Shown here in pieces: positions 56,499-64,000 of a DNA stretch of 64,000 bases; position 1 is the first letter of the stretch, and each line of letters begins with the position of its first letter. A program made the translations under genes and the position numbers. A model generated the notes under the pieces. It was not told the origin of the DNA, did not search any database, and worked only from the letters and a program-made list of their open reading frames with translations. Location: the NCBI GenBank assembly GCA_030840805.1, contig JAVEDU010000081.1, positions 62,001-126,000 on the forward strand, read 5' to 3'. The stretch comes from Actinomycetota bacterium (GTDB taxonomy: Bacteria; Actinomycetota; Actinomycetes; Mycobacteriales; HKI-0501).

Positions 56499-57302
56499 TC
56501 AGGCCTGCGAGCGCACCGGCACCCACGCCGCGTCGCGCTTCTCGCGGAAGGACGCCACGCCCTCCCGGCCCTCCTCCGAGGTGAAGTAGCGGACGGACGT
56601 GCCGCTCAGCTGCTCCAGTTCGGCGCCGATCTCGGCGGTGGGCGTCCGGCGCAGCAGCTGCTTGGTCCCCGCGAGCGCATGGGGGCCGCCGCGGGCGAGC
56701 AGGTCCACGTACCGCTCGACCTCGTCGTCCAGCGTCAGCGCCTCGACGGCACGGGTGACGAGCCCGATCTGCTCCGCGCGCCGGCCGTCGAACACCGCGC
56801 CGGTGAGGAACAGCTCCGCCGCCGCCCGCGGTGCCAGTCGCGGCAGGACGGTGGCCGAGATGACCGCCGGGATGACCCCGAGCCGGACCTCGGTGAACGC
56901 GAACGTCGCGTCGTGCACGGTCACGGCCAGGTCGCAGGCTCCGATCAGGCCGAGGCCACCCGCCCGCGCCGGGCCGGCGATGCGCGCGACGACCGGCTTC
57001 GGGGACTCCCAGATCGTGCGCAGGATCGCGGGCAGCGACGCGACGGGGATGTCCCCGGGCCCGGTGCCGGACTGGGTCTCCTTGAGATCGGCCCCGGAGC
57101 AGAACACCTTGCCGGTATGGGTCAGCACGACGACCCGGACGGTGTCGTCGGCGAGCGCCTCGCGGAGGGAGTCGAGCATGCCGCCCATCAGCGCGAGCGA
57201 CAGCGCGTTGCGGTTGTGCGGCGAGTCCATGGTCACGGTTGCCACGCCGGCCGCGACCTCGTAGTGCACGACGGGCAGGTCGTGCGGCGGGGAATCGCTC
57301 AC
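56499..57302 (-). CDS. Enoyl-CoA hydratase/isomerase (crotonase) family protein
   Basis: 267 aa. The crotonase core is complete: FCSGADLKE and RAGGLGLIGACDLAV form the oxyanion hole, and FAFTEVRLGVIPAVIS resembles methylglutaconyl-CoA hydratase-like (LiuC/AUH) members more than classical short-chain ECH. It probably acts in branched-chain or fatty acid catabolism. GTG 57302 follows GGGAG. It is divergent from hemW with 51 bp between the two starts, so the promoters overlap. Confidence 0.9.
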   Translation of the reverse strand: MSDSPPHDLPVVHYEVAAGVATVTMDSPHNRNALSLALMGGMLDSLREALADDTVRVVVLTHTGKVFCSGADLKETQSGTGPGDIPVASLPAILRTIWESPKPVVARIAGPARAGGLGLIGACDLAVTVHDATFAFTEVRLGVIPAVISATVLPRLAPRAAAELFLTGAVFDGRRAEQIGLVTRAVEALTLDDEVERYVDLLARGGPHALAGTKQLLRRTPTAEIGAELEQLSGTSVRYFTSEEGREGVASFREKRDAAWVPVRSQA

Positions 57303-57353
57303 ATCGGCTCCCTGGCTGGGGGGTTTGCTGAGGTTGCCGGTCACACTAGAGGT

Positions 57354-58571
57354 ATGCCCTCCGTGCTCCCCGACGGCGAGGCCGTCCCCGCGGACGGCGT
57401 CCTGCCGCCCGCCGCGCTCGACGGCGTGAGCGACCGCGCCTTCGGCGTGTACGTCCACGTCCCGTTCTGCCGTACCCGCTGCGGGTACTGCGATTTCAAC
57501 ACGTACACGGCGACCGAGCTGGGCGGGGGCGCCTCCCAGGCGTCCTACGCCGACACGGTCACCGCCGAGATCCGGCTCGCGCGCACGGTGCTGGGGTCGC
57601 CGGCCCCCGCGCAGGCGGTGTTCTTCGGCGGCGGTACGCCCACGCTGCTGCCGCCGGCGGACCTGGGGCGCATCCTCGGCGCGGTGCGGGACGAGCTGGG
57701 CATCGCGCCGGGGGCCGAGATCACCACCGAGGCGAACCCGGACAGCGTCACCCCGGCCTCGCTCGCCGCGCTCCGGGAGGCCGGGTTCACGCGGATCTCG
57801 TTCGGGATGCAGTCCGCCGTGCCGCAGGTGCTGGCGACGCTGGAACGCACCCACGACCCGGCCCGCCTGCCCGGCGTCGTCGCGGCCGCCCGCGCGGCCG
57901 GCTTCGAGAGCGTGAGCCTGGACCTGATCTACGGCACGCCGGGGGAGTCCCTCGCGGACTGGCAGACCTCGCTGGACGCCGTGCTCGCGATCGGTCCCGA
58001 CCACGTCAGCGCGTACGCCCTCATCGTCGAGGACGGGACCCGGCTCGCGCAGCAGGTGCGGCGCGGACTCGTCCCGATGCCGGACGACGACGACCTCGCC
58101 GACAAGTACCTCCTCGCCGAGGAGGCGCTGGGCGCGGCCGGCTACGGCTGGTACGAGGTCAGCAACTGGGCCCGGACGGACGCCGACCACTGCCGCCACA
58201 ACGAGCTGTACTGGCGGGGCGACGACTGGTGGGGCCTCGGCCCGGGGGCGCACAGCCACGTCGGCGGCGTGCGCTGGTGGAACGTCAAGCACCCGTCCGC
58301 GTACGCGGGCCGGCTCGCGACGGGCGCCTCCCCGGCGTACGCGCGGGAGGTGCTCAGCGACGCCGACCGCCGGACCGAGGACGTGCTGCTGAGGCTCCGG
58401 CTGGCGGAGGGGCTGCCGCTCGACGGGCTCGGCGCGTCCGGCCGGAGGGCAGCGGGGCGTGCGGTGACCGACGGGCTGCTGGCCGCGCCCGCGTACGAGG
58501 ACGGCCGCGCGGTGCTGACCCTGCGCGGCCGTCTGCTCGCGGACGCGGTGGTCCGGGAGCTCGTCGACTGA
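57354..58571 (+). CDS. hemW: HemW-like radical SAM heme chaperone
   Basis: 405 aa. The cluster motif CRTRCGYCDFNTYT (C-x3-C-x2-C) lies near residue 38; FFGGGTPTLL, ISFGMQSAVP and DLIYGTPGES follow, as in HemW/HemN-type proteins. HemW carries heme rather than acting as coproporphyrinogen oxidase, and the CxxxCxxC spacing without the HemN extra cysteine supports HemW. It lies between lepA and hrcA as in many bacteria. ATG 57354 is chosen; the ribosome site AGAGG is close. Confidence 0.95.
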   Translation: MPSVLPDGEAVPADGVLPPAALDGVSDRAFGVYVHVPFCRTRCGYCDFNTYTATELGGGASQASYADTVTAEIRLARTVLGSPAPAQAVFFGGGTPTLLPPADLGRILGAVRDELGIAPGAEITTEANPDSVTPASLAALREAGFTRISFGMQSAVPQVLATLERTHDPARLPGVVAAARAAGFESVSLDLIYGTPGESLADWQTSLDAVLAIGPDHVSAYALIVEDGTRLAQQVRRGLVPMPDDDDLADKYLLAEEALGAAGYGWYEVSNWARTDADHCRHNELYWRGDDWWGLGPGAHSHVGGVRWWNVKHPSAYAGRLATGASPAYAREVLSDADRRTEDVLLRLRLAEGLPLDGLGASGRRAAGRAVTDGLLAAPAYEDGRAVLTLRGRLLADAVVRELVD

Positions 58572-59117
58572 CTAGCTGATCAGGCGCAGCGTCAGCGGGT
58601 ACCGGTACGGCTCGCCGTTCATCGCCTTCACCCCGGCGATGATGCCGAACACGATCGGCACGACCGGCAGCGCGAGCAGCAGCAGCGGCACGATGAACAC
58701 CGCGCCGCACACGGCGATCACCAGCGCGACGAGGTCCGCCAGCAGCCAGGTGAGCTGGAAGTTGAGGGCCTCGACCGCGTGGGCGCGGACCAGCGGGGAC
58801 TGGTTCCCGCGCCCGGCCAGGGCGATCAGCGGGGCGATCCAGCCGCCCCAGCCCCACAGCAGGAAGACCCCCAGCGCACCGCCGAAATGCGCGAACAGGA
58901 CCCAGGTCCGGTCCTCGGAGGAGGCGGGGCCGGGCGGGCCGTAGCCGGGGGTGCCGTACGGCGGGGCCCCGTAGCCCGCTCCGGGCGGCGGGTAGCTCGG
59001 CGGCGGCGGGTAGCCGGGCGCCTGGTACCCGGGCGGGGGCGGCGAACCCGGGGTCTGTGGCGTGCCCGGGGGCTCCGGAGCGCCGGGCGGTGGGGTGGCG
59101 TCGGAGTTGTCGGTCAT
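58572..59117 (-). CDS. DUF4870 domain membrane protein
   Basis: 181 aa. A Pro/Gly/Tyr-rich cytoplasmic N-terminus of about 65 residues precedes the DUF4870 region: SEDRTWVLFAHFGGALGVFLLWGWGG, NQSPLVRAHAVEALNFQLTW and GVKAMNGEPYRYPL are its usual motifs. Three to four membrane segments. Function unknown. It abuts hemW tail to tail with no spacer. Confidence 0.9.
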   Translation of the reverse strand: MTDNSDATPPPGAPEPPGTPQTPGSPPPPGYQAPGYPPPPSYPPPGAGYGAPPYGTPGYGPPGPASSEDRTWVLFAHFGGALGVFLLWGWGGWIAPLIALAGRGNQSPLVRAHAVEALNFQLTWLLADLVALVIAVCGAVFIVPLLLLALPVVPIVFGIIAGVKAMNGEPYRYPLTLRLIS

Positions 59118-59174
59118 GGCGGTCAGGGTAAGGGACTCGTCGCGCCGTACGCAGGCTCATGACCGCCGGGGCGG

Positions 59175-61394
59175 TCAGGCCGCGAGCGCCCGGAACCGCC
59201 GCAGCCGCAGGCTGTTCGTCACCACGAACACCGACGAGAACGCCATCGCCGCCCCCGCGATCATCGGGTTGAGCAGCCCCGCCGCCGCCAGCGGCAGCGC
59301 GGCGACGTTGTACGCGAACGCCCAGAACAGGTTGCCCCGGATGGTCCGCAGCGTCGCCCGCGACAGCCGGATCGCGTCCGCCGCCGCGCGCAGGTCGCCG
59401 CGTACCAGCGTCAGGTCGCTGGCCTCGATCGCGACGTCGGTCCCGGTGCCCATCGCGAGCCCGAGATCGGCCTGGGCGAGCGCGGCGGCGTCGTTGACCC
59501 CGTCGCCGACCATGGCGACCACCCGCCCCCCGTCCTGCAGGCGCCGCACGGCCGCGACCTTGTCGGCGGGCAGGACCTCGGAGATCACGTCCGCCGCGTC
59601 GATGCCGACCTCGGCGGCCACCGCCTGCGCCGCGCGGGCGTTGTCGCCGGTGAGCAGCACGGGCCGCAGTCCCAGCTCACGGAACCGGGCGACCGCCTCC
59701 GCCGAGGTCGGCTTCACGGTGTCGGCGACGACCAGCACGCCGCGCACCTCGCCGTCCCAGCCGACCCAGATCGCGGTACGGCCGGCGGCCTCGGCGGCGT
59801 GCGCGACCGGGGCCAGCGCGGGCGGAACGGCCGTCCCGGCGACCCAGCCGGCCCGGCCGACCACGACCGCGTGGCCGGCCACGACGCCGGCGACGCCCAG
59901 CCCGGCCTCGTTGGCGAAGTCCTCGACCGGTGCCGGCTCGCGCCCCAGCCGGGTGCGGGCACCGTCGGCGACGGCCCGGGCGATCGGGTGCTCGGAGGCG
60001 TTCTCCAGCGCGCCCGCGTGGGCGAGCAGCTCTTCCACGGTGGTGCCGTCCGCCGGTACCGCGGCGAGCAGGGTCATCTGCCCGGTGGTGACCGTGCCGG
60101 TCTTGTCCAGCACGACGGTGTCGACCCGGCGGGTGGACTCCAGCACCTCCGGGCCGCGGATCAGGATGCCCAGCTGCGCGCCGCGGCCGGTCCCGACCAG
60201 CAGCGCGGTCGGCGTGGCCAGTCCGAGCGCGCACGGGCAGGCGATGATCAGCACCGCGACCGCGGCGGTGAACGCGAGCTCCGCGCTCGCGCCGCTGCCG
60301 AGCCAGAACGCCAGGGTCCCCAGGGCGAGCACGATCACGACCGGCACGAACACCGCCGACACCCGGTCGGCCAGCCGCTGCACGTCGGCCTTGCCGTTCT
60401 GCGCGTCCTCGACGAGGCGCGCCATCTGCGCGAGCTGGGTGTCGGCACCGATGCGGGTGGCCCGCACGACGAGCCGGCCACCGGCGTTCACGGTCGCCCC
60501 GACGACGGCGTCCCCCGGCCCGACCTCGACCGGCACGGACTCGCCCGTGAGCATGGACGCGTCCACCGCGCCGGTCCCGGTCACGACCACGCCGTCGGTG
60601 GCGAGCTTCTCGCCGGGCCGGACGGCGAACTCGTCGCCCACCGCCAGCTCGCCGGCCGGGAGCCTGACCTCGACGCCGTCGCGGAGCACCGCGACGTCCT
60701 TGGCGCCCAGCTCCAGCAGGGCGCGCAGGGCGGCACCGGAGCGGCGCTTGGCCCTGGCCTCGAAGTATCGCCCGGCCAGGATGAACACCGTCACCGCCGA
60801 CGCGACCTCGAGGTAGATCTCCTCCGCGCCGGAGCCCCGCGACGGGACCAGGGTGAAGGGCATCGTCATGCCCGACATGCCCGCGCCGCCGAGGAACAGC
60901 GCGTACAGCGACCAGCCGAACGCCGCGAGCACCCCGATGCTGATCAGGGTGTCCATGGTGGCGGCGCGGTGGCGCAGGTTCGTCCACGTGGCACGGTGGA
61001 ACGGCCACGCGCCCCACACCACGACGGGCGCCGCGAGGGTCAGCGACAGCCACTGCCAGAACTCGAACTGCAGCGGGGGCACCATCGCGAGCGCGACCAC
61101 CGGCACGGTCAGGGCCAGCGAGATCAGCAACCGCCGGCGCAGGGGCTCGGTCGCGTCGGGCTCCGCCACGGCGTCGTCCCGCGGCGGCTCCGGCAGGGCG
61201 GCGGTGTACCCCGTCGCCTCCACCGTGGACACCAGCTCGGCGGGCGTCACCGACGCGGCGTAGCTGACCTTCGCCTTCTCGGTCGCGTAGTTGACGGTCG
61301 CGGTGACGCCGTCCATGCGGTTGAGCTTCTTCTCCACGCGGGCCGCGCAGGAGGCGCAGGTCATCCCGCCGATGGTCAGCTCGATGGTGGTCAC
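59175..61394 (-). CDS. copA: Copper-exporting P1B-type ATPase
   Basis: 739 aa. An N-terminal heavy-metal-associated domain ([13 protein letters not shown], residues 9-21), eight membrane helices with CPC in [13 protein letters not shown], phosphorylation site [13 protein letters not shown] motif ASEHPIARA and hinge [14 protein letters not shown]. The last helices contain YN ([11 protein letters not shown]) and M-x2-SS (MAFSSVFVV), which mark Cu(I) specificity. It exports cytoplasmic copper. It overlaps copZ by 4 bp and is the last gene of the csoR-copZ-copA operon. Confidence 0.96.
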   Translation of the reverse strand: MTTIELTIGGMTCASCAARVEKKLNRMDGVTATVNYATEKAKVSYAASVTPAELVSTVEATGYTAALPEPPRDDAVAEPDATEPLRRRLLISLALTVPVVALAMVPPLQFEFWQWLSLTLAAPVVVWGAWPFHRATWTNLRHRAATMDTLISIGVLAAFGWSLYALFLGGAGMSGMTMPFTLVPSRGSGAEEIYLEVASAVTVFILAGRYFEARAKRRSGAALRALLELGAKDVAVLRDGVEVRLPAGELAVGDEFAVRPGEKLATDGVVVTGTGAVDASMLTGESVPVEVGPGDAVVGATVNAGGRLVVRATRIGADTQLAQMARLVEDAQNGKADVQRLADRVSAVFVPVVIVLALGTLAFWLGSGASAELAFTAAVAVLIIACPCALGLATPTALLVGTGRGAQLGILIRGPEVLESTRRVDTVVLDKTGTVTTGQMTLLAAVPADGTTVEELLAHAGALENASEHPIARAVADGARTRLGREPAPVEDFANEAGLGVAGVVAGHAVVVGRAGWVAGTAVPPALAPVAHAAEAAGRTAIWVGWDGEVRGVLVVADTVKPTSAEAVARFRELGLRPVLLTGDNARAAQAVAAEVGIDAADVISEVLPADKVAAVRRLQDGGRVVAMVGDGVNDAAALAQADLGLAMGTGTDVAIEASDLTLVRGDLRAAADAIRLSRATLRTIRGNLFWAFAYNVAALPLAAAGLLNPMIAGAAMAFSSVFVVTNSLRLRRFRALAA

Positions 61395-61615
61395 GGGCGG
61401 CCCGTCACCTCGTAGCCGGCCTCGTCGACGGCCTCGCGCACCACGTCGTCGGTCAGCGGTGCGCCGCTCGTGACCGTGACGACGGAGACCGCGCCGGGGA
61501 CCAGCTGGACGTGGACGTTCTCGACGCCGGGCAGCGCCGTGAGCTCCTCGGTGATCGCGGCGACACAGTGCCCGCAGGTCATGCCGGTGACGGAGTAGCT
61601 GGCGGTGGTGGTCAT
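61391..61615 (-). CDS. copZ: Copper chaperone CopZ (HMA domain)
   Basis: 74 aa single HMA domain with the metal site GMTCGHC (residues 11-17) in a beta-alpha-beta-beta-alpha-beta pattern. It hands Cu(I) to CopA and may deliver it to CsoR. It lies 28 bp after csoR. Confidence 0.94.
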   Translation of the reverse strand: MTTTASYSVTGMTCGHCVAAITEELTALPGVENVHVQLVPGAVSVVTVTSGAPLTDDVVREAVDEAGYEVTGRP

Positions 61616-61643
61616 GGTGCTCCCTCTGTTCCGGTACGGGTGG

Positions 61644-61934
61644 TCAGCTGCGGACGAGCCGGGCGATCGCGGCGGAGGCCTCCTTGACCTTCGCCTCGGC
61701 CTCCTCGCCGCCGGCCTGGATCGCGGCCGCGACGCAGTGCGACAGGTGCTCGTCGAGGAGGCCGAGGGCGAAGGACTCCAGCGCCTTCGTTGCCGCGGAC
61801 ACCTGGGTCAGCACGTCGATGCAGTACGTGTCGGCCTCGACCTGACGCTGGAGTCCCCGGATCTGCCCCTCGATGCGGCGCAGCCGCTTGATCTGGGCGT
61901 CCTTGGTGGCGCTGTAGCCGGGGGGCGTGTCCAT
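61644..61934 (-). CDS. csoR: CsoR-family copper-sensing repressor
   Basis: 96 aa all-helical protein. Copper ligands Cys38 (DTYCIDVL), His63 and Cys67 (DEHLSHCV) keep the C-H-C spacing of M. tuberculosis CsoR (36/61/65). The fingerprint Arg/Lys residues of the DNA-binding face (KRLRRIEGQIRGLQR) are present. It represses its own operon until Cu(I) binds. Two operator-like palindromes lie directly upstream. Confidence 0.95.
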   Translation of the reverse strand: MDTPPGYSATKDAQIKRLRRIEGQIRGLQRQVEADTYCIDVLTQVSAATKALESFALGLLDEHLSHCVAAAIQAGGEEAEAKVKEASAAIARLVRS

Positions 61935-61954
61935 CGGGTCCTCCGCGGGTCTGG

Positions 61955-61969
61955 TACCCCCAGGGGGTA
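61955..61969. promoter_or_regulatory. CsoR operator 1
   Basis: TACCCCCAGGGGGTA is a perfect 15-bp palindrome with a central A, 20 bp upstream of the csoR start. It matches the GC-rich TACCCnnnnGGGTA-type sites bound by CsoR proteins. Confidence 0.8.
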
Positions 61970-61985
61970 TCTAACCCAGGACGAT

Positions 61986-62000
61986 ATACCCCCCAGGGGT
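61986..62000. promoter_or_regulatory. CsoR operator 2
   Basis: ATACCCCCCAGGGGT is a second, slightly imperfect site, 31 bp centre to centre from site 1 (three helical turns), on the side facing hrcA. Paired sites allow two CsoR tetramers to bind the same face. Confidence 0.7.
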
Positions 62001-62126
62001 GTTCGACAAGCGGGATGGGGCGGCGGGCTCGGGTTGGCCGACGGCGCCGGCCGTGCGACCCTCCGGGTCCGGGACGGGTGCCGCGCGGGTGCGGACGCCG
62101 CGGTGGACTCCACCGGCCACGTATGC

Positions 62127-62153
62127 TTGGCACTCGATTCCAGTGAGTGCCAG
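62127..62153. promoter_or_regulatory. CIRCE operator for hrcA-dnaJ
   Basis: TTGGCACTC-N9-GAGTGCCAG matches the CIRCE consensus (TTAGCACTC-N9-GAGTGCTAA) with compatible changes in both arms, 35 bp before hrcA. HrcA would bind it and repress the heat-shock genes. Confidence 0.92.
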
Positions 62154-62188
62154 GTGGGTCCGGACGCGCAGCCGCGGGAGGTGACGGG

Positions 62189-63211
62189 ATGTCTCTCGAC
62201 GATCGGAAGCTCGAGGTGCTGCGCGCCATCGTCGGTGACTTCGTGTCCACGGAGGAACCGGTCGGCAGCAAGGCGCTCGCGGACCGGCACCAGCTCGGCG
62301 TCTCCCCGGCCACCATCCGCAACGACATGGCGGTGCTGGAGGAGGAGGGCTACATCACGCAGCCCCACACCAGCGCGGGGCGCGTGCCCACCGACAAGGG
62401 CTACCGCCTGTTCGTGGACCGGCTGTCCACGGTCAAGCCGCTGTCCACGGCCGAGAAGCGCGCCATCGCCCAGTTCCTCGACGGCGCCGCGGACCTCGAC
62501 GACGTCGTGAACCGCACCGTGCGGCTGCTCGCCCAGCTCACCCGGCAGGTGGCCGTCGTCCAGTACCCCAGCCTGTCCCGCAGCACGGTGCGGCACCTCG
62601 AGCTCGTCCCGGTCGGGGTGACCCGGATGCTGATCGTGCTCATCACCGACACGGGCCGGGTCGAGCAGCGGATGGTGGAGTTCCCCACCGAGTTCGACGA
62701 CGAGGTCGTGACCGGCCTGCGGTCCGCCGTCAACGGCGCCCTGGCCGGCCGGGCCCTCTCCGACGCGGCGGGCCACATCGACGAGCTCCTGGGGCAGATC
62801 GGCCCGCTCCTGCGCCCGCCGATGAACACGCTGTCCACCGTGCTGCTGGAGATGCTGGTGGAACGGCCGGAGGAGCGCATCGTGCTCGCCGGCACCGCGA
62901 ACCTGACCCGCAGCGCCCTCGACTTCCCCGGCACGATCCGGCCGGTGCTGGAGGCGCTGGAGGAACAGATGGTGTTGCTCCGGTTGTTCGGCGAGGTGGA
63001 GTCGCCCAGCACCCTCCGCGTCCGCATCGGCGGGGAGAACCCGGTCGAGAACCTCCGCACCACGTCGGTCGTGAGCGTCGGCTACGGCACGGGCACCAGC
63101 GCCCTCGCCGGGCTCGGCGTGCTCGGTCCGACCCGAATGGACTACCCCGGCACGATCAGCGCCGTCCGTGCCGTTGCGCGGTACGTCGGCGATCTGCTGG
63201 CTGGCAGCTGA
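62189..63211 (+). CDS. hrcA: Heat-inducible transcription repressor HrcA
   Basis: 340 aa. The N-terminal winged helix ([50 protein letters not shown] region) binds CIRCE; the central GAF-like and inserted dimerisation domains follow, ending with [21 protein letters not shown]. HrcA needs GroEL to fold, linking repression to chaperone supply. ATG 62189 follows GGGAGGTGA. dnaJ starts ten bases after its stop. Confidence 0.97.
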   Translation: MSLDDRKLEVLRAIVGDFVSTEEPVGSKALADRHQLGVSPATIRNDMAVLEEEGYITQPHTSAGRVPTDKGYRLFVDRLSTVKPLSTAEKRAIAQFLDGAADLDDVVNRTVRLLAQLTRQVAVVQYPSLSRSTVRHLELVPVGVTRMLIVLITDTGRVEQRMVEFPTEFDDEVVTGLRSAVNGALAGRALSDAAGHIDELLGQIGPLLRPPMNTLSTVLLEMLVERPEERIVLAGTANLTRSALDFPGTIRPVLEALEEQMVLLRLFGEVESPSTLRVRIGGENPVENLRTTSVVSVGYGTGTSALAGLGVLGPTRMDYPGTISAVRAVARYVGDLLAGS

Positions 63212-63221
63212 GAGAGGATCT

Positions 63222-64000
63222 GTGGCAACCGACTACTACGGCGCCCTGGGTGTCCGGCAGGACGCGACCGGCGAGGAGATCAAGCGGGCCTATCGCAAGC
63301 TGGCCCGCCAGCTGCACCCGGACGTCAACCCGGAGCCCGAGGCCCAGCGCCGGTTCACCGAGGTCAGCACCGCGTACGAGGTCCTCTCGGACCCGAAGAA
63401 GCGGGAGATGGTCGACCTCGGCGGTGACCCGATGGCCCCCGGCGGTGGTGGTGGCGGCGGGGCCGGCGCCCCGTTCACGATGGGCTTCCAGGACATCATG
63501 GACGCCTTTTTCGGCGGCACCGCGTCCCGGGGCCCACGGCCGCGGACCCGCGCCGGTGCGGACGCGCTCATCCGGCTGGACCTCGACCTCGACGAGACCG
63601 CGTTCGGCGTGAACCAGGAGCTCACCGTCGACACGGCCGTCGTGTGCGCCACCTGTACGGGCGCGGGGAGCGCCGCCGGTACGCACCCGCAGACCTGCGA
63701 CATGTGCGGTGGCCGCGGCGAGGTGCAGAGCGTCCAGCGTTCGTTCCTCGGGCAGGTCATGACGGCCCGGCCGTGCGCGAACTGCCAGGGCTTCGGCTCG
63801 GTCATCCCGCACCCGTGTTCGCAGTGCGGTGGAGACGGCCGGGTCCGGACCCGGCGCACGCTCACGGTCAAGGTGCCCGCGGGCGTCGAGGACGGGATGC
63901 GGATCCGGCTGTCCGGCGAGGGGGAGGTCGGTCCCGGCGGCGGCCCGGCCGGCGACCTGTACGTCGAGATCCACGAGCGGCCGCACGACGTGTTCAGCCG
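63222..64000 (+). CDS. dnaJ: Chaperone DnaJ (partial, cut by window end)
   Basis: 259 codons are present before the window ends. The J domain has HPD in [12 protein letters not shown]; a Gly/Phe-rich linker (residues about 70-100) and four C-x2-C-x-G zinc motifs ([32 protein letters not shown]) follow, so it is a type I DnaJ. The position after hrcA, separate from dnaK-grpE, corresponds to the mycobacterial dnaJ2 (Rv2373c). GTG 63222 follows GAGAGGA. Confidence 0.96.
   Translation, partial: MATDYYGALGVRQDATGEEIKRAYRKLARQLHPDVNPEPEAQRRFTEVSTAYEVLSDPKKREMVDLGGDPMAPGGGGGGGAGAPFTMGFQDIMDAFFGGTASRGPRPRTRAGADALIRLDLDLDETAFGVNQELTVDTAVVCATCTGAGSAAGTHPQTCDMCGGRGEVQSVQRSFLGQVMTARPCANCQGFGSVIPHPCSQCGGDGRVRTRRTLTVKVPAGVEDGMRIRLSGEGEVGPGGGPAGDLYVEIHERPHDVFS

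Overview
The window is a high-GC actinobacterial chromosome segment. It is dense with overlapping co-directional genes, uses many GTG starts, and keeps long stretches of the gene order known from Mycobacterium tuberculosis Rv2464c-Rv2373c: Fpg/Nei, tig, clpP1, clpP2, clpX, MFS, valS, folC, DUF4233, ndk, rne, rplU, rpmA, obg, proB, proA, MoxR/VWA, nadD, rsfS, gpgP, octT, degV, comEA, comEC, holA, rpsT, lepA, hemW, hrcA, dnaJ. A non-mycobacterial actinomycete such as a member of the Pseudonocardiales fits best. The genus cannot be fixed from this sequence alone.

Region 1 (1-4666). The tail of an Fpg/Nei DNA glycosylase and two small genes (an RsbW-like ATPase and an unknown) are followed by an integration hotspot at the 3' end of tRNA-Gly(TCC). 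The intact tRNA is at 4593-4666. Two extra copies of its 3' portion, at 937-990 and 2913-2966, bound two tandem degraded elements. Element A carries an ABM-type monooxygenase, a divergent epoxide-hydrolase-like enzyme and an IS5-type transposase stump. Element B carries a truncated GntR/UTRA regulator and a nucleoside deaminase. A 19-bp arm-like repeat flanks the att cores. No integrase remains.

Region 2 (4771-15490) is housekeeping. It holds tRNA-Pro(TGG), trigger factor, the two-subunit ClpP protease with ClpX, an MFS transporter, then valS-folC-DUF4233 joined by ATGA overlaps, then ndk.

Region 3 (15543-24851) has a Tat-exported PhoD-like phosphatase and ileS behind a translational T-box riboswitch. 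It also has an exported or membrane-anchored unknown, the radical-SAM pair TIGR03960/TIGR03936 and a small membrane protein.

Region 4 (24972-37372) holds RNase E/G, L21, L27, Obg, ProB and ProA. Two unrecognised genes lie between proB and proA. A membrane protein, an FKBP and a MoxR-VWA pair follow.

Region 5 (37373-41791) is an accessory patch: a 547-bp gene-free stretch, an orphan PaaK-type CoA ligase and a secreted M6 (InhA-like) metalloprotease. A strongly structured intergenic segment follows it.

Region 6 (41904-55172) holds nadD, an LCP/LytR_C protein, rsfS and the glucosylglycerate-linked pair gpgP-octT. It continues with degV, comEA-comEC, holA, a repeat-bearing membrane protein, rpsT, lepA and a MOSC protein.

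Region 7 (55192-64000) holds an exported lysozyme-fold-like protein, a crotonase, hemW, DUF4870 and the copper operon csoR-copZ-copA with two CsoR-type operators. It ends with CIRCE-controlled hrcA and a dnaJ cut by the window end.

No CRISPR array, prophage, secondary-metabolite cluster or clearly novel multi-gene system was found. The most informative unusual feature is the tandem tRNA-Gly att architecture.
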